DNA of 64,000 bases, taken from positions 186,001 to 250,000 of the forward strand of contig NZ_SRZY01000011.1 in the NCBI RefSeq assembly GCF_006476045.1, read 5' to 3'. The position numbers were made by a program, and so were the translations under genes. The stretch is from Sphingobacterium lumbrici. GTDB lineage: Bacteria; Bacteroidota; Bacteroidia; Sphingobacteriales; Sphingobacteriaceae. Of this stretch, positions 34,222-44,445 are shown piece after piece (the first letter of the stretch is position 1; each line of letters opens with the position of its first letter). The notes below the pieces were generated by a model. It made no database searches and was not told the origin of the DNA. It worked only from the letters and a program-made list of their open reading frames with translations.

Positions 34222-34223
34222 TT

Positions 34224-35204
34224 TTAATTTAATGCGTTAATCAATGCGACTAGCTGAGACTGCGATGCGGTGTTGAGCTCGCTTTCGTTGATATGGATTA
34301 TCGAGTTGTTCGCGATTGTTACTTCTTTGATCGCATAGGCGATAGAGCCATTGCTTTCTGATGTGAAAATAACATGTAGTTTGATGCCAACAGGGACAAA
34401 ACCGTAGTGTTCAGAAAAGAATTTCTCCGCCTGACTGTATGTATCCAACTGAGCAAGTAGATTGGGTTGGTCTTCGTACGCCAGGTATACGGCAGAATTT
34501 TCATTATTATAAGCATTTGGCACAACGACTTTAATCTGTGTTTTTGGCCCGGTATGACTGTAAAAGCGATCTACGTTAGTCCAGCCAAATTGTCCGTTCC
34601 AAATGTTGTACGAGTTTGTTTTTTCATCTGCTCTTAGCCCTTGTTCCTGACCTCCGGCCTTATCTTTGTTGTCCCATTCCAGGTTGCCATCTGCATTAAT
34701 ATTACCTTCCCATAAAATCATACCGTAATCTAAGTCTCCGGTCAGATTAGCAGGAACTGTTACGTCGTAGTTGCATCTCGGCTTTAAGACTTTGTTGCCT
34801 TGCGTAATTCGAATATCAAATTCTCCACCTGTTACCAAGGGTAATAAATCGCCATCTTGATTCCGTCCCATTACCGGCTTATTGGTGATAACCATATTTC
34901 CTTTATCGTAGATTTCGACGAAAGAAAGTTGTACTTCTCCGGTGATTGGGTTGCCGTCCGAATCTTCCAGACAACTCGCGTGGATGGTTACAGTTGTTCC
35001 TTTGGTAGATGTAAAGACTATTCCATCCTCGGCATTAAACGTTTTGTTTTGTGTGAGATCATGTAATGCTTTATTACGCAGACTTTTAAAATTGGCTGCA
35101 TTGGGTGCGGCAAATCGTCTGGTTTCGTGTTCTTTTTTACAAGAAATATTAATGAATAGCAAACTTGCTACTGCTAATAATTTGATTGTAGATAATGTTT
35201 TCAT
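34224..35204 (-). CDS. Hypothetical lipoprotein
   Basis: A 326-residue secreted protein from the ATG at 35204 (a TTG three codons upstream is less likely). It has a lipoprotein signal with lipobox cysteine C22 (INISCKKE). The middle (TIHASCLEDSDGNPITGEVQLSFVEIYD, then MVITNKPVMG) resembles Bacteroidota lipoproteins with a carboxypeptidase-regulatory-like beta sandwich. No enzymatic motif was seen. It is monocistronic with a strong terminator. Confidence 0.8.
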   Translation of the reverse strand: MKTLSTIKLLAVASLLFINISCKKEHETRRFAAPNAANFKSLRNKALHDLTQNKTFNAEDGIVFTSTKGTTVTIHASCLEDSDGNPITGEVQLSFVEIYDKGNMVITNKPVMGRNQDGDLLPLVTGGEFDIRITQGNKVLKPRCNYDVTVPANLTGDLDYGMILWEGNINADGNLEWDNKDKAGGQEQGLRADEKTNSYNIWNGQFGWTNVDRFYSHTGPKTQIKVVVPNAYNNENSAVYLAYEDQPNLLAQLDTYSQAEKFFSEHYGFVPVGIKLHVIFTSESNGSIAYAIKEVTIANNSIIHINESELNTASQSQLVALINALN

Positions 35205-35291
35205 GATAATCAATTTTAATGTTTACAAATTGTTTATTATGTATCATCACAATCTAATGTTTGTTACCCCCTCGCTTTCAAAAAAAGAAAA

Positions 35292-35987
35292 TTAAGCTAA
35301 TTCCATCTTAAACAGGGTGGCTATATGGTCTTTTAATATTTCTTTCACTTTTTCCATATCCGGTTTATATCCCAGTTCTCTTTCCATGGAGGTCACATCT
35401 TTATCGTCTATTCCACAAGGCACAATATTTCTGAAGTAACCCAGGTCAGTGTTCACGTTAAAGGCAAAACCATGCATGGTGACCCATCTGGACGCACGGA
35501 CACCCATTGCACAAATTTTGCGGGCCTTATCGTTATCGGGGTCAAGCCATACACCTGTATATCCGGGATAGCGGCCTGCTGCTATGCCATAATCTGCCAA
35601 CGTCAAAATAATGGCTTCTTCAAGGGTCCGCAGGTATAAATGTATATCCGTAAAAAAATTATCCAAATCCAATATAGGATACCCTACAATTTGTCCGGGA
35701 CCATGATAGGTAATGTCACCGCCGCGATTTATTTTATAATATGTAGCCTGTTTCTCCGCTAAGCCTATCTCATCCAGCAGTAAATTTTCGGGCTTCCCTG
35801 ATTTGCCTAATGTGTATACATGCGGATGTTCTGTAAAAATCAAATAATTAGGTGTAGGAGTCTGTGTATCGTTTACCCTATTATCATGTTTTATAGCAAG
35901 CGACTTTGCAAATATATCCTCTTGCATAGTCCATCCTTGTTGGTAATCTACCAATCCCCAATCAATAAACTGTACTTTTTTATTCAT
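35292..35987 (-). CDS. lipB: Lipoyl(octanoyl) transferase
   Basis: From the ATG at 35987 the protein is 231 residues and starts MNKKVQFIDWGLVDYQQGW, as LipB homologues do; the frame extends 35 codons further upstream but that part does not resemble the family. Family motifs are RGGDITYHGPGQIVGYPI, the catalytic lysine in KICAMGVR and the thioester cysteine in IVPCGIDD. It moves octanoyl groups from acyl carrier protein to lipoate-dependent enzymes. hflX lies upstream on the same strand. Confidence 0.93.
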   Translation of the reverse strand: MNKKVQFIDWGLVDYQQGWTMQEDIFAKSLAIKHDNRVNDTQTPTPNYLIFTEHPHVYTLGKSGKPENLLLDEIGLAEKQATYYKINRGGDITYHGPGQIVGYPILDLDNFFTDIHLYLRTLEEAIILTLADYGIAAGRYPGYTGVWLDPDNDKARKICAMGVRASRWVTMHGFAFNVNTDLGYFRNIVPCGIDDKDVTSMERELGYKPDMEKVKEILKDHIATLFKMELA

Positions 35988-36108
35988 TTTAAAGTTGTAG
36001 GTCTTAAACTGTAAGCTATACGTCTTTTGTTTTTTGACTCCATAGTAAACATGGTTCTTCTGGATACGATCTACCTCACTTGTTAATGCCATCTATCCAC
36101 CGACAACA

Positions 36109-37299
36109 TTAATACAATAAATTGTTATATGGATAACGCTCATTATGCATTTTCACAATGATATCGTATAACTTTGTTTTGAATTCTTCAATATTTGTTT
36201 TGTCTGTGGCCGAAATAAATATAGCAGGGTCTGAATTCTTAGCCATCCAGGAGTTTTTGAAATCTTCTAAGGTAACCTTAATTTCTTCTCCGTCTTCATC
36301 GATTTCAACAGGAGGTTTGTATGCGTCAATTTTATTAAATACGGTAATCATTGGTTTATCTAACGCATTGAGATCTTTCAAGGTTTCATTCACTGCGTGG
36401 ATATGATCTTCAAAATGCGAATGCGATATATCTGCTACATGTATTAAGATATCTGCTTCACGCACTTCGTCCAAGGTGGATTTGAAACATTCGACGAGGT
36501 GATGGGGCAATTTGCGGATAAAACCGACGGTATCAGACAGTAAAAAAGGTAGATTGTCAATCACGACTTTACGGACGGTCGTATCAAGTGTTGCAAACAG
36601 CTTGTTCTCAATCAAGACTTCCGATTTTGAAATCATGTTCATAATGGTTGATTTACCCACATTTGTATATCCTACCAATGCTACACGAATCATTTCTCCG
36701 CGATTTTTACGCTGCGTCTCGTTTTGTTTGTCGATTTGTTTGAGCCGTTCTTTAAATAAGGAAATCTTATTCAGGATCATCCGCCTGTCACTTTCAATCT
36801 GACTTTCTCCGGGGCCGCGCATACCAATACCGCCTCGTTGGCGTTCCAAGTGGGTCCAGAGTCTCGTCAAGCGAGGTAATAAGTATTGTAGTTGCGCCAG
36901 TTCTACCTGTGTTTTCGCTTGTGCAGTTTGGGCATGTTTTGCGAAAATATCCAGAATCAGGTTTGAGCGATCGAGCACTTTTATGTTGAAAGATTTCTCA
37001 ATATTACGTAACTGAGATGGAGACAATTCATCATCAAATACGACGATATCTATTTCTTCAGCATCTATAAAATTTTTAATCTCTTCTAGTTTTCCGCTTC
37101 CCACAAAAGTGGCGCGATCCGGATAAGCTAGTTTTTGGGTGAAAATACCTTTCGTTTCGCCTCCGGCGGTCTCCACTAAAAAAGCGAGTTCTTCTAAGTA
37201 TTCTTTTGCTGTATCTTCGGATACATGTGGTGTTATTACAGAGACCAAAACTGCCGTTTCAGGCTTTATTGCGGTGTCGTATATTTTCGGTTTTGCCAT
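36109..37299 (-). CDS. hflX: GTPase HflX
   Basis: A 396-residue ribosome-binding GTPase. An N-terminal HflX domain with FVGSGKLEEI and DDELSPSQLRNIE is followed by a helical linker with RQRGGIGMRGPGESQIE. The G domain has G1 GYTNVGKS (210-217), the DTVGFIRKLP switch, and NKID. HflX splits stalled or hibernating ribosomes under stress. Length and motifs are complete. It lies between recG and lipB on the same strand. Confidence 0.96.
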   Translation of the reverse strand: MAKPKIYDTAIKPETAVLVSVITPHVSEDTAKEYLEELAFLVETAGGETKGIFTQKLAYPDRATFVGSGKLEEIKNFIDAEEIDIVVFDDELSPSQLRNIEKSFNIKVLDRSNLILDIFAKHAQTAQAKTQVELAQLQYLLPRLTRLWTHLERQRGGIGMRGPGESQIESDRRMILNKISLFKERLKQIDKQNETQRKNRGEMIRVALVGYTNVGKSTIMNMISKSEVLIENKLFATLDTTVRKVVIDNLPFLLSDTVGFIRKLPHHLVECFKSTLDEVREADILIHVADISHSHFEDHIHAVNETLKDLNALDKPMITVFNKIDAYKPPVEIDEDGEEIKVTLEDFKNSWMAKNSDPAIFISATDKTNIEEFKTKLYDIIVKMHNERYPYNNLLY

Positions 37300-37349
37300 T
37301 TAATGCTATTCTCTCTCTAAATTAACAATACTGCAAAGGTAATTGTTTT

Positions 37350-39455
37350 TTAAGAGATTTTATCCCAATTGAAAAGAGGAGAGCGTTGGTTGAGGTAATT
37401 AACCAGCAGCCTGTTTTTTTCGGAAGAAAGAGACGGATCTTCTTTGAATATCGCTATTGCCGTTGCGCGGGCTTCTGCCAGAATGGCTTGGTCGCTGGCT
37501 AGGTTTGCGATTTTCATATCCAGTACGCCGGATTGTTGTGTCCCGGAAATATCACCGGGCCCGCGCAATTGAAGATCGACTTCTGCGATCTCAAATCCAT
37601 CATTGGTACGCACCATTGTTTCTAAGCGTTGACGGCCATCTTTACTTAATTTATTTCCCGACATGAGGATGCAATACGATTGCTCCGCACCACGGCCTAC
37701 GCGACCTCGCAGCTGATGCAATTGCGAAAGACCAAACCGTTCGGAATTTTCAATGACCATGACCGAAGCATTCGGAACATTAACACCTACCTCTATAACC
37801 GTAGTCGCCACCATAATTTGGGTTTCGCCTTTGACAAATCGTTGCATTTCGAAGTCTTTGTCTTTTACGGGCATCTTTCCGTGTACGATGCTGATTTTGT
37901 ATTGAGGCAATGGAAACTCACGCTGTAGATTTTCTAATCCGGCTTCCAGATACAGCAGGTCTAATTTTTCGCTCTCCTTGATCAATGGAAATACGACATA
38001 AACTTGCCTTCCTTTAGCGATTTCATCACGCATAAAGCCGAACATACGCAAACGTGAACTTTCAAAGAAATGAACCGTTTTTATGGGCTTCCGTCCCGCA
38101 GGCAGTTCATCGATAATCGAAATATCCAGGTCGCCGTATAATGTCATTGCCAATGTACGGGGGATAGGTGTTGCGGTCATCACGAGCATATGTGGTGGAA
38201 TGGCGTTTTTGCGCCAAAGCTTGGCACGCTGCTCTACTCCAAATCGGTGCTGCTCATCGATTACTACGAAACCTATATTTTTGAATTTTACTTTGTCTTC
38301 TATTAATGCGTGTGTCCCGATTAGTATGTCTAGCGTACCTTCTTCCAGTTCTTGATGTAGTATGCGGCGTTCTTTTGCTGACGTGGATCCCGTTAATAAT
38401 TTGATCGTACAAATGCCCTCACCGAGCAGTTCTTTCAGTCCCGTGTAATGCTGGGTCGCTAATATTTCGGTAGGTGCCATCATACAGGCCTGGTAACTGT
38501 TGTCTACGGCAAGCAGCATCGACATCAAAGCAACAACTGTTTTACCGGATCCTACATCCCCCTGTACCAGCCGATTCATCTGTGCTCCGGTGTTGGTATC
38601 CAACCGGATCTCTTTTACAACGCGCTTTTGTGCATTCGTGAGTGGGAAAGGTAATCGTTTGGTAAAAAAGGTATTGAACTTATCTCCCACTTGATCGAAC
38701 CGATGGCCCTTATATTTCTGTGTATTGAGTTGTTTGTTGCGCAACAAACGCAGTTGAATGAAAAATAGTTCTTCGAACTTAAGTCGTTGGGTAGCTGCAT
38801 TCAAGTCATTCACATGCTGTGGAAAATGGATAGCGACCAATGCCTGTGGATAGGGAATAAGCTGATGGCGCTCTAAGATATAGCTTGGCAGACTTTCCTG
38901 AAGTGTGTGAAAAACGGTTTCTAAAGCAGTTTGTTGCAGGCGCTGAAGGCCTTTCGTATCAAGGCTGAATTTTTTAAGCTTTTCAGTAGAAGAATACACA
39001 GGTTGCATGCTCATATTGCCTACTTTCTTCTCCTGGGAATTGTACAGATCCATCTCAGGATGTGTAATGGATAGCTGTCCGTTAAATTCTGTTGGTTTGC
39101 CGTAGATAATGTACGCAGAACCAATTTTTAGATTTTTCTTTAGCCAGGTGATGCTTTGAAACCACACCAATTCTATCATACCGGTATCATCCCTAAGCTG
39201 GCCGACTAATCTGCGTGATCGTTTCTCACCCAGCTCCTGAAGACTGATTAATCTCCCTAATACCTGTGCCCCCACTAAATCGGGATGAAGCTGTTTTATT
39301 TTATAAAATTTTGTCCGGTCAATATAGCGGAAAGGATAATATTGCAATAAATCGCCAATAGTGAATACCTGCAGCTCTTTTTTGAGTACATCTGCCTTTT
39401 GGGGGCCTACACCTTTGAGATATTCTACAGGGGTAATTAAACTTAAATTAGCCAT
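37350..39455 (-). CDS. recG: ATP-dependent DNA helicase RecG
   Basis: A 701-residue superfamily 2 helicase: an N-terminal wedge/OB domain (about 60-160), Walker A GDVGSGKT (299-306), the DEQH box (400-403), the TATPIPRTLAM motif and C-terminal motifs VIEVGVNVPNA and QLRGRVGRG. It reverses stalled replication forks and branch-migrates Holliday junctions. All motifs are intact and the length is normal. Confidence 0.97.
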   Translation of the reverse strand: MANLSLITPVEYLKGVGPQKADVLKKELQVFTIGDLLQYYPFRYIDRTKFYKIKQLHPDLVGAQVLGRLISLQELGEKRSRRLVGQLRDDTGMIELVWFQSITWLKKNLKIGSAYIIYGKPTEFNGQLSITHPEMDLYNSQEKKVGNMSMQPVYSSTEKLKKFSLDTKGLQRLQQTALETVFHTLQESLPSYILERHQLIPYPQALVAIHFPQHVNDLNAATQRLKFEELFFIQLRLLRNKQLNTQKYKGHRFDQVGDKFNTFFTKRLPFPLTNAQKRVVKEIRLDTNTGAQMNRLVQGDVGSGKTVVALMSMLLAVDNSYQACMMAPTEILATQHYTGLKELLGEGICTIKLLTGSTSAKERRILHQELEEGTLDILIGTHALIEDKVKFKNIGFVVIDEQHRFGVEQRAKLWRKNAIPPHMLVMTATPIPRTLAMTLYGDLDISIIDELPAGRKPIKTVHFFESSRLRMFGFMRDEIAKGRQVYVVFPLIKESEKLDLLYLEAGLENLQREFPLPQYKISIVHGKMPVKDKDFEMQRFVKGETQIMVATTVIEVGVNVPNASVMVIENSERFGLSQLHQLRGRVGRGAEQSYCILMSGNKLSKDGRQRLETMVRTNDGFEIAEVDLQLRGPGDISGTQQSGVLDMKIANLASDQAILAEARATAIAIFKEDPSLSSEKNRLLVNYLNQRSPLFNWDKIS

Positions 39456-39505
39456 TCTATTGAATGGCTAATTTACATATTTTATACTTATTTTCGTATA
39501 ATCTT

Positions 39506-41377
39506 CTATATTGCTAGCCTGTATTTTGCACCGATTGCAAACCATCTTCTGGGCATAGGTACCGCAGCTGTTTCGATGTACGATTGATTGAAAAGATTGG
39601 TAATGTCGGTATAGAACGCGAGTTTAGACACGTCATAGCCAATGCGTAAATCTGTTATCAAATAAGCAGCCCGCTGTTCTCTCTTCAACAGCCTGTTATT
39701 GAAACTTACACTCAGTTGATTTTGTGTATATGTGGTTCTGAGCAGCAATTGATGCTTTAGGCTTTCGAGGCTGTATTTAGAATCCATCCCCTCAGATTTC
39801 ATTGTATTTACCGGAGTCAGATAATTATAGCTTAAGGCGTATTGGAAACGCGATTTTGAATGAATCGGTACCACTTGACTGACCCTGAAATTAAATCCCT
39901 GCATCTTATTATTCCCGAAGTTGAATGGTTGGTAAGGCTCGTCTGTAGATTCTCTTATTCGATCTATAAACCCGGAAATATCCCTGTAAAAATATCCCGT
40001 TTGCAAGTCAAGATTAGATTTCTTGTAATGCAGGGCAAATTCATATTGCCAGGCATTTTCAGATTCCAGATCAGGGTTTCCGATATTGCCAGGCCGTTGA
40101 TTGAGATATAGATCGGTAAAGGATGGGATGCGTTGACTTGATCCGATATTGAAAGCTAGTTTCCATCCCGGATGGAATAGATATCCGACATCTACGCCCG
40201 GGAAAACCTGCCACCCGTATTGGGTATTGTAATTCAGGTAACTTCCAATATTCCAGATCATGTTTTTAATGTGTTCGGTTTTAAACTCTGCATATACGCC
40301 ATGATTGTACCGGTGATGATCGCCGATGTTGGTACTGCTGATCTCTTCTGAACGGCTCTCGACACCAAATCCAATATCGCCAATAGTCGTATTCCAAGCC
40401 GAATTTATCTCTGCTGACAGCACATCCGTATGGTGTAGAGACCGTGCTATGTTTAAATCGTGTCTAAAATAGCGGTAGTCATCCGCATTATAGCGATAGC
40501 TCACGCGGGGGCGCAGACTAAACCTGTCACTGATTTGATGATTCGATGAGACACCAACTAATTTTGTTTCTACGATTTCATAGGATTCCCTGTCGCCCGG
40601 AGCGGCGTAAAAGCCGTTGGCACCAAACTCATTGTATAGGTACCCCGCGGTTAGGTCTAATGTATTTCGCTCATCAAGCTGCATCCTACCTTGATAGAAT
40701 ACCTTAGTGTTTTCTGTGCTGCTGTTGTAACGTTGTCCGTTATATTTATCTTTGCTAATAGAGACTACGTGCTGATGCGTATTGAAGGCAAGATTTCCGC
40801 CTACCTGTAAGCCGCCTCCCCAATATAATCCTTCGCCATCGTTTTCTTCCTTCTTCTCAAAAGATGAACCTGCATAAGTATGGGCCGAAATAGTGGATTG
40901 TTCGGGTTTTGACGTTACTATATTTATAGCCCCTGTGAGTGCATTGATGCCGTATATCCGTGCAGCGGGTCCTTTTAGAATTTCGATTCGTTCGATGTTT
41001 TCTATGGATACGGGTATATTCATAGAATGGTGTGCTGTTTGCGGATCGGAAACTTTTATTCCATTAACCAGTACCAAGACCTGTTCGAACGAACCTCCAT
41101 CTATACTGATGTCAGCCTGTGCTCCAAATGGACCGCGTTGTCGTATATCTACCCCGCCAATAAAACTAAGTACTTCATTAATGGATTTTACGGGCAGCTG
41201 TTCAATCTCCTGTTTCGTAATGATTTGTATGTTCCGGACATTTTTGTTGAACGGTGTTTGTAACCTGTTCTCAGATATGATGACTTCATGTAAAATCGTG
41301 GAATCACTCGTAGCTTCCTGTCCCATAGAAATCAAAGGGCTGATAAGGGAACAAAATAGTATTGACTTTTTTAACAT
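39506..41377 (-). CDS. TonB-dependent receptor (BtuB-like)
   Basis: The 623-residue receptor has a signal peptide (ending SMGQ), a plug domain (about 45-150; the LVLVNGIKVSDPQTAHH and IERIEILKGPAARIYG segments), and a barrel of about 22 strands ending in a short RLAI terminus. The compact size and plug resemble BtuB/vitamin or siderophore receptors, not SusC. No cobalamin riboswitch was recognised upstream. It is divergent from the MocR gene across 110 nt, so that regulator could control it. The substrate is uncertain. Confidence 0.88.
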   Translation of the reverse strand: MLKKSILFCSLISPLISMGQEATSDSTILHEVIISENRLQTPFNKNVRNIQIITKQEIEQLPVKSINEVLSFIGGVDIRQRGPFGAQADISIDGGSFEQVLVLVNGIKVSDPQTAHHSMNIPVSIENIERIEILKGPAARIYGINALTGAINIVTSKPEQSTISAHTYAGSSFEKKEENDGEGLYWGGGLQVGGNLAFNTHQHVVSISKDKYNGQRYNSSTENTKVFYQGRMQLDERNTLDLTAGYLYNEFGANGFYAAPGDRESYEIVETKLVGVSSNHQISDRFSLRPRVSYRYNADDYRYFRHDLNIARSLHHTDVLSAEINSAWNTTIGDIGFGVESRSEEISSTNIGDHHRYNHGVYAEFKTEHIKNMIWNIGSYLNYNTQYGWQVFPGVDVGYLFHPGWKLAFNIGSSQRIPSFTDLYLNQRPGNIGNPDLESENAWQYEFALHYKKSNLDLQTGYFYRDISGFIDRIRESTDEPYQPFNFGNNKMQGFNFRVSQVVPIHSKSRFQYALSYNYLTPVNTMKSEGMDSKYSLESLKHQLLLRTTYTQNQLSVSFNNRLLKREQRAAYLITDLRIGYDVSKLAFYTDITNLFNQSYIETAAVPMPRRWFAIGAKYRLAI

Positions 41378-41487
41378 TGTAGGGATTGTATTTTAAGTTG
41401 TTTATATAGAACTTTATCGTGTTCTTATTTTAGTTTTGGCAAAAGTCGTATCTTTCCGGCTAATTCAAGTGTGCCAGTTTTTATAAT

Positions 41488-42978
41488 ATGAGTAGTCCGG
41501 TTGATTTACCTTTTTTGAGTTTTATTCAGTTAGACAGGAATGTATCGAGCCCGGTTTATATACAGGCGGCCCAGCAGATCATCAATGCTATTCAACGAGG
41601 TCATTTGTTGATCGGTTCTAAGCTTCCGGGTACGCGGAGCCTGAGCGATGTCCTGCAGGTTCACCGCAAGACGGTGACAGCAATATATGCAGAATTAGAA
41701 GCGCAGGGTTGGGTCGAAGTTCGTCCCAATAAAGGTACTTTTGTGATTAATCCCGAAGAGGGTGGATTAGCCGCGAAAACCTCAGATATGCCTGTATCGT
41801 TGGCAAAATATCCCGAAAAAACGGGGTATTTTTTCATTAAATCAAATATACTGGACAGTCCTTTTGAGTATTCGCACTGTAGCTACGGATTTAACGATGG
41901 TGTTCCGGATATCCGACTGATGCAGATGCATAATCTATCCCGTATTTATAGTGCAACGATGAAACGCAAAAGTAATCGTAAAAAATTAGGAATGTACAAT
42001 CAAGAGGGAAGCGAGTATTTCAAAGCACAGTTGAGCACTTATCTGAATCTTTCAAGGGGATTGCACATCACACAGGAAAATGTGTTAATTACCCGAAGTA
42101 CAGAAATGAGTTTATATATTATCTCCCAACTGTTGATTACTACCGGTGATTTGGTACTTGTAGGCGAGTTGAGTTTCTTTTCTGCCAATATGGTGTTTCA
42201 GAAATCTGGAGCCCGTATACAGACTATACCCATAGATGATCAGGGGATCCAGGTAGACTATATCAGGGAGAATTTTGAACCGGGTGCCATTCGGTTGATT
42301 TACATTACCCCGCATCATCATTACCCCACTACGGTTACATTAAGTGCGCAGCGTAGAATAGCTTTATTACAATTGGCGAGTGAATATGGGTTTGTGATTA
42401 TAGAAGACGATCATGACTACGATTTTCAATATGAACAATCTGTTGTAATGCCCCTGGCGAGTGCAGATACACAGGGGATGGTTATCTATATCGGGACCTT
42501 TGGCAAATCATTGGCTCCCGGTTTTAGAACAGGTTTTGTGGTGGCTCCGTATAATTTAATGTGTGAGATGAGGAAATATCTCGGGATTATAGACCGGCAA
42601 GGAGATATTATTATGGAGCAGGCTTTAGGTGAAATGATTGAAGAAGGAGATATCAATCGTCACTTGAAGAAATCACTTAAAGTCTATCGTGAAAGGCGTG
42701 ATCTATTCTGTGCATTATTAGGCGATTTCCTTCCTGACGTTGTTTCCTTTAAGAAACCCACAGGTGGGTTGGCCCTGTGGACAGAATGGAACGTTCCGTT
42801 CTCGTTGTTAAAGTTTGCCAATAGCTGTATCCGGGATGATCTTTTTATTCCTAAAACCTTACTGTATCAAAACGCTAAAGTGACGGCTATGCGTTTGGGA
42901 TTCGGACATTTAAATGATTCCGAAATGGAACAGTCGGTCGCTATTCTTAAATCAAGGCATGACAAAATGAGGTGCTAA
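41488..42978 (+). CDS. MocR/PdxR-type GntR regulator with aminotransferase domain
   Basis: A 496-residue fusion: an N-terminal GntR winged helix (about 15-85; GSKLPGTRSLSDVLQVHRKTV) and a class I aminotransferase-like domain with the PLP-binding lysine K340 in GTFGKSLAPGFR. MocR proteins sense PLP or amino compounds. Targets are often adjacent; candidates are the divergent receptor and the convergent ridA-EamA operon. A pyridoxal-related role is possible but not shown. Confidence 0.92.
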   Translation: MSSPVDLPFLSFIQLDRNVSSPVYIQAAQQIINAIQRGHLLIGSKLPGTRSLSDVLQVHRKTVTAIYAELEAQGWVEVRPNKGTFVINPEEGGLAAKTSDMPVSLAKYPEKTGYFFIKSNILDSPFEYSHCSYGFNDGVPDIRLMQMHNLSRIYSATMKRKSNRKKLGMYNQEGSEYFKAQLSTYLNLSRGLHITQENVLITRSTEMSLYIISQLLITTGDLVLVGELSFFSANMVFQKSGARIQTIPIDDQGIQVDYIRENFEPGAIRLIYITPHHHYPTTVTLSAQRRIALLQLASEYGFVIIEDDHDYDFQYEQSVVMPLASADTQGMVIYIGTFGKSLAPGFRTGFVVAPYNLMCEMRKYLGIIDRQGDIIMEQALGEMIEEGDINRHLKKSLKVYRERRDLFCALLGDFLPDVVSFKKPTGGLALWTEWNVPFSLLKFANSCIRDDLFIPKTLLYQNAKVTAMRLGFGHLNDSEMEQSVAILKSRHDKMRC

Positions 42979-43004
42979 CTTTTTTGCAAATCTCGAAAGT
43001 CAAA

Positions 43005-43919
43005 CTATTTTTTAGATAACCGCTTTATGGTTTTCCAATTGAAAAGTATGATAGCAAGCGCAATAATGATATAGGCGATATATTTATGAGGGTCTACGGT
43101 TTCTTTAAAATAAACCACGGCTAAGGTAAATGCGATCAATGGATTAATATAAAGAAGTACGCCTGTAGTGGTCGAAGAAATCTTTGTTAACGCATACATG
43201 CTCAAATAAAGTGGGATGATCGTAAATAGCACGGCAATGACGAGGATGGTAGTCCAGAAAGTAGCGGAATCGGGAATGCTGTGCTGATTGAAGATCAACT
43301 TTGGAATGACGAATACAGCACAGACGAATAGCTGAACGGCGAGTACATTGAGCTTGTCAAACCCTTGTGCTACGCGTTGAATAATCAAATATAGTGCATA
43401 CAGCAAACCTACTGAAATAGACCATATTACTTCGGTTATCGAACCAGAGGCAAGCATTCCTACACTGATCATAGCTAATAATAAGGCTGCTTTTTTGACG
43501 GTTGATAGTTGTTCTTTAAGAATTATATAGGCCAAAACGGCTGTTAGCAAGGGACAAATCAAATAGGCAAAAGCCGCGGATTGTATGCTGACATGATTAA
43601 TGGCGTAGATATATGCAAACCAGTTTCCAAATATCAGGACAGACGCAAGTAAGGTCAGTGAGATGATTTTTTTCTTTTCCGCGGGGCGTAACGATCGATA
43701 GTGGACGATATCCGTATGCAATACGGATCTACGGAAAATCAAGATAAAACTCCAAAGGATAACCAATGCCGTGAGGATCCGGTAGTAAAGTATGTCTTCA
43801 GCGGGATAATCTTTTACCCATCGAATGGCGATAGACATAAACCCCCAAATTAGGGGTGCTAAAAAAGCCGCTAAGAAGTACTTTCCGCGGCTTTCCGATT
43901 GTTGTATTTCTTTTCTCAC
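43005..43919 (-). CDS. EamA/RarD-type drug-metabolite transporter
   Basis: A protein of about 304 residues with ten hydrophobic helices and two EamA repeats, the first starting YFLAAFLAPLIWGF. I place the start at the GTG at 43919, which shares its first base with the last base of the ridA stop (TAGTG); the longer frame to 43988 runs through ridA and looks unlike a transporter N-terminus. It probably exports an amino acid or related metabolite. Confidence 0.88.
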   Translation of the reverse strand: MRKEIQQSESRGKYFLAAFLAPLIWGFMSIAIRWVKDYPAEDILYYRILTALVILWSFILIFRRSVLHTDIVHYRSLRPAEKKKIISLTLLASVLIFGNWFAYIYAINHVSIQSAAFAYLICPLLTAVLAYIILKEQLSTVKKAALLLAMISVGMLASGSITEVIWSISVGLLYALYLIIQRVAQGFDKLNVLAVQLFVCAVFVIPKLIFNQHSIPDSATFWTTILVIAVLFTIIPLYLSMYALTKISSTTTGVLLYINPLIAFTLAVVYFKETVDPHKYIAYIIIALAIILFNWKTIKRLSKK

Positions 43920-44305
43920 TACGCTTTCCAGGCAATCACCGATATTTCTACGTTTACGTTTTTGGGGAGTGTTTTTACTGCTACACATTCGCGTGCCGGC
44001 TGTGCGGTATTAAAGTATTGGGCATACACCTCGTTAACCGTAGTGAAATCACCCATGTCGCTCAGAAAAATTGAAGCTTTCACCACATCTTCAAAGCCAT
44101 ATCCTGCGTTTTTCAGGATCGCTTCTACATTCTTCAATACCTGATGTGTTTCGTCTGCCACACCTGATGTTACCAATGCCATCGTTTCCGGAATCAACGG
44201 AATCTGACCGGAGACATATAAAGTTTTGTCGGCTTTGATCGCCTGATTGTAAGGGCCGATAGCAGCAGGAGCTTTTTCGGTATTTAAAATCTCTTTTTGT
44301 GACAT
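43919..44305 (-). CDS. ridA: RidA family enamine/imine deaminase
   Basis: A 128-residue protein with the family features AIGPYNQAIKADKTLYVSGQIP, VKASIFLSDMGDF and the C-terminal AREC/VAVKTLPKNVNVEI pattern including the conserved arginine before ECVAV. It hydrolyses reactive enamines such as 2-aminoacrylate made by PLP enzymes, including serine/threonine dehydratases. It lies between a 43-residue membrane protein and the EamA transporter gene in one operon. Confidence 0.95.
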   Translation of the reverse strand: MSQKEILNTEKAPAAIGPYNQAIKADKTLYVSGQIPLIPETMALVTSGVADETHQVLKNVEAILKNAGYGFEDVVKASIFLSDMGDFTTVNEVYAQYFNTAQPARECVAVKTLPKNVNVEISVIAWKA

Positions 44306-44313
44306 GATCTATT

Positions 44314-44445
44314 TTATTTTGAAAAGAATATTTTATAAACAATAGCCAAGATGAATACCAAAATAGCAATCATGTTCATTATTCGCATGGCACGAATATT
44401 AAATTTCGATGATCCCGATACTTCTGCCTTTTGACCTTGGTTCAT
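44314..44445 (-). CDS. Small single-pass membrane protein upstream of ridA
   Basis: A 43-codon frame from an ATG at 44445 to a TAA at 44314. It encodes a polar N-terminus (MNQGQKAEVSGSSKFNIR), a hydrophobic helix (about 24-38: MIAILVFILAIVY) and a short basic tail. It ends 8 nt before the ridA ATG, so it is probably the first gene of the ridA-EamA operon. I do not recognise a family. Confidence 0.6.
   Translation of the reverse strand: MNQGQKAEVSGSSKFNIRAMRIMNMIAILVFILAIVYKIFFSK

Noticed and set aside
41378..41487. Cobalamin riboswitch upstream of the BtuB-like receptor
   Set aside because: The spacer is only 110 nt and no B12-box-like or long conserved structure was seen.
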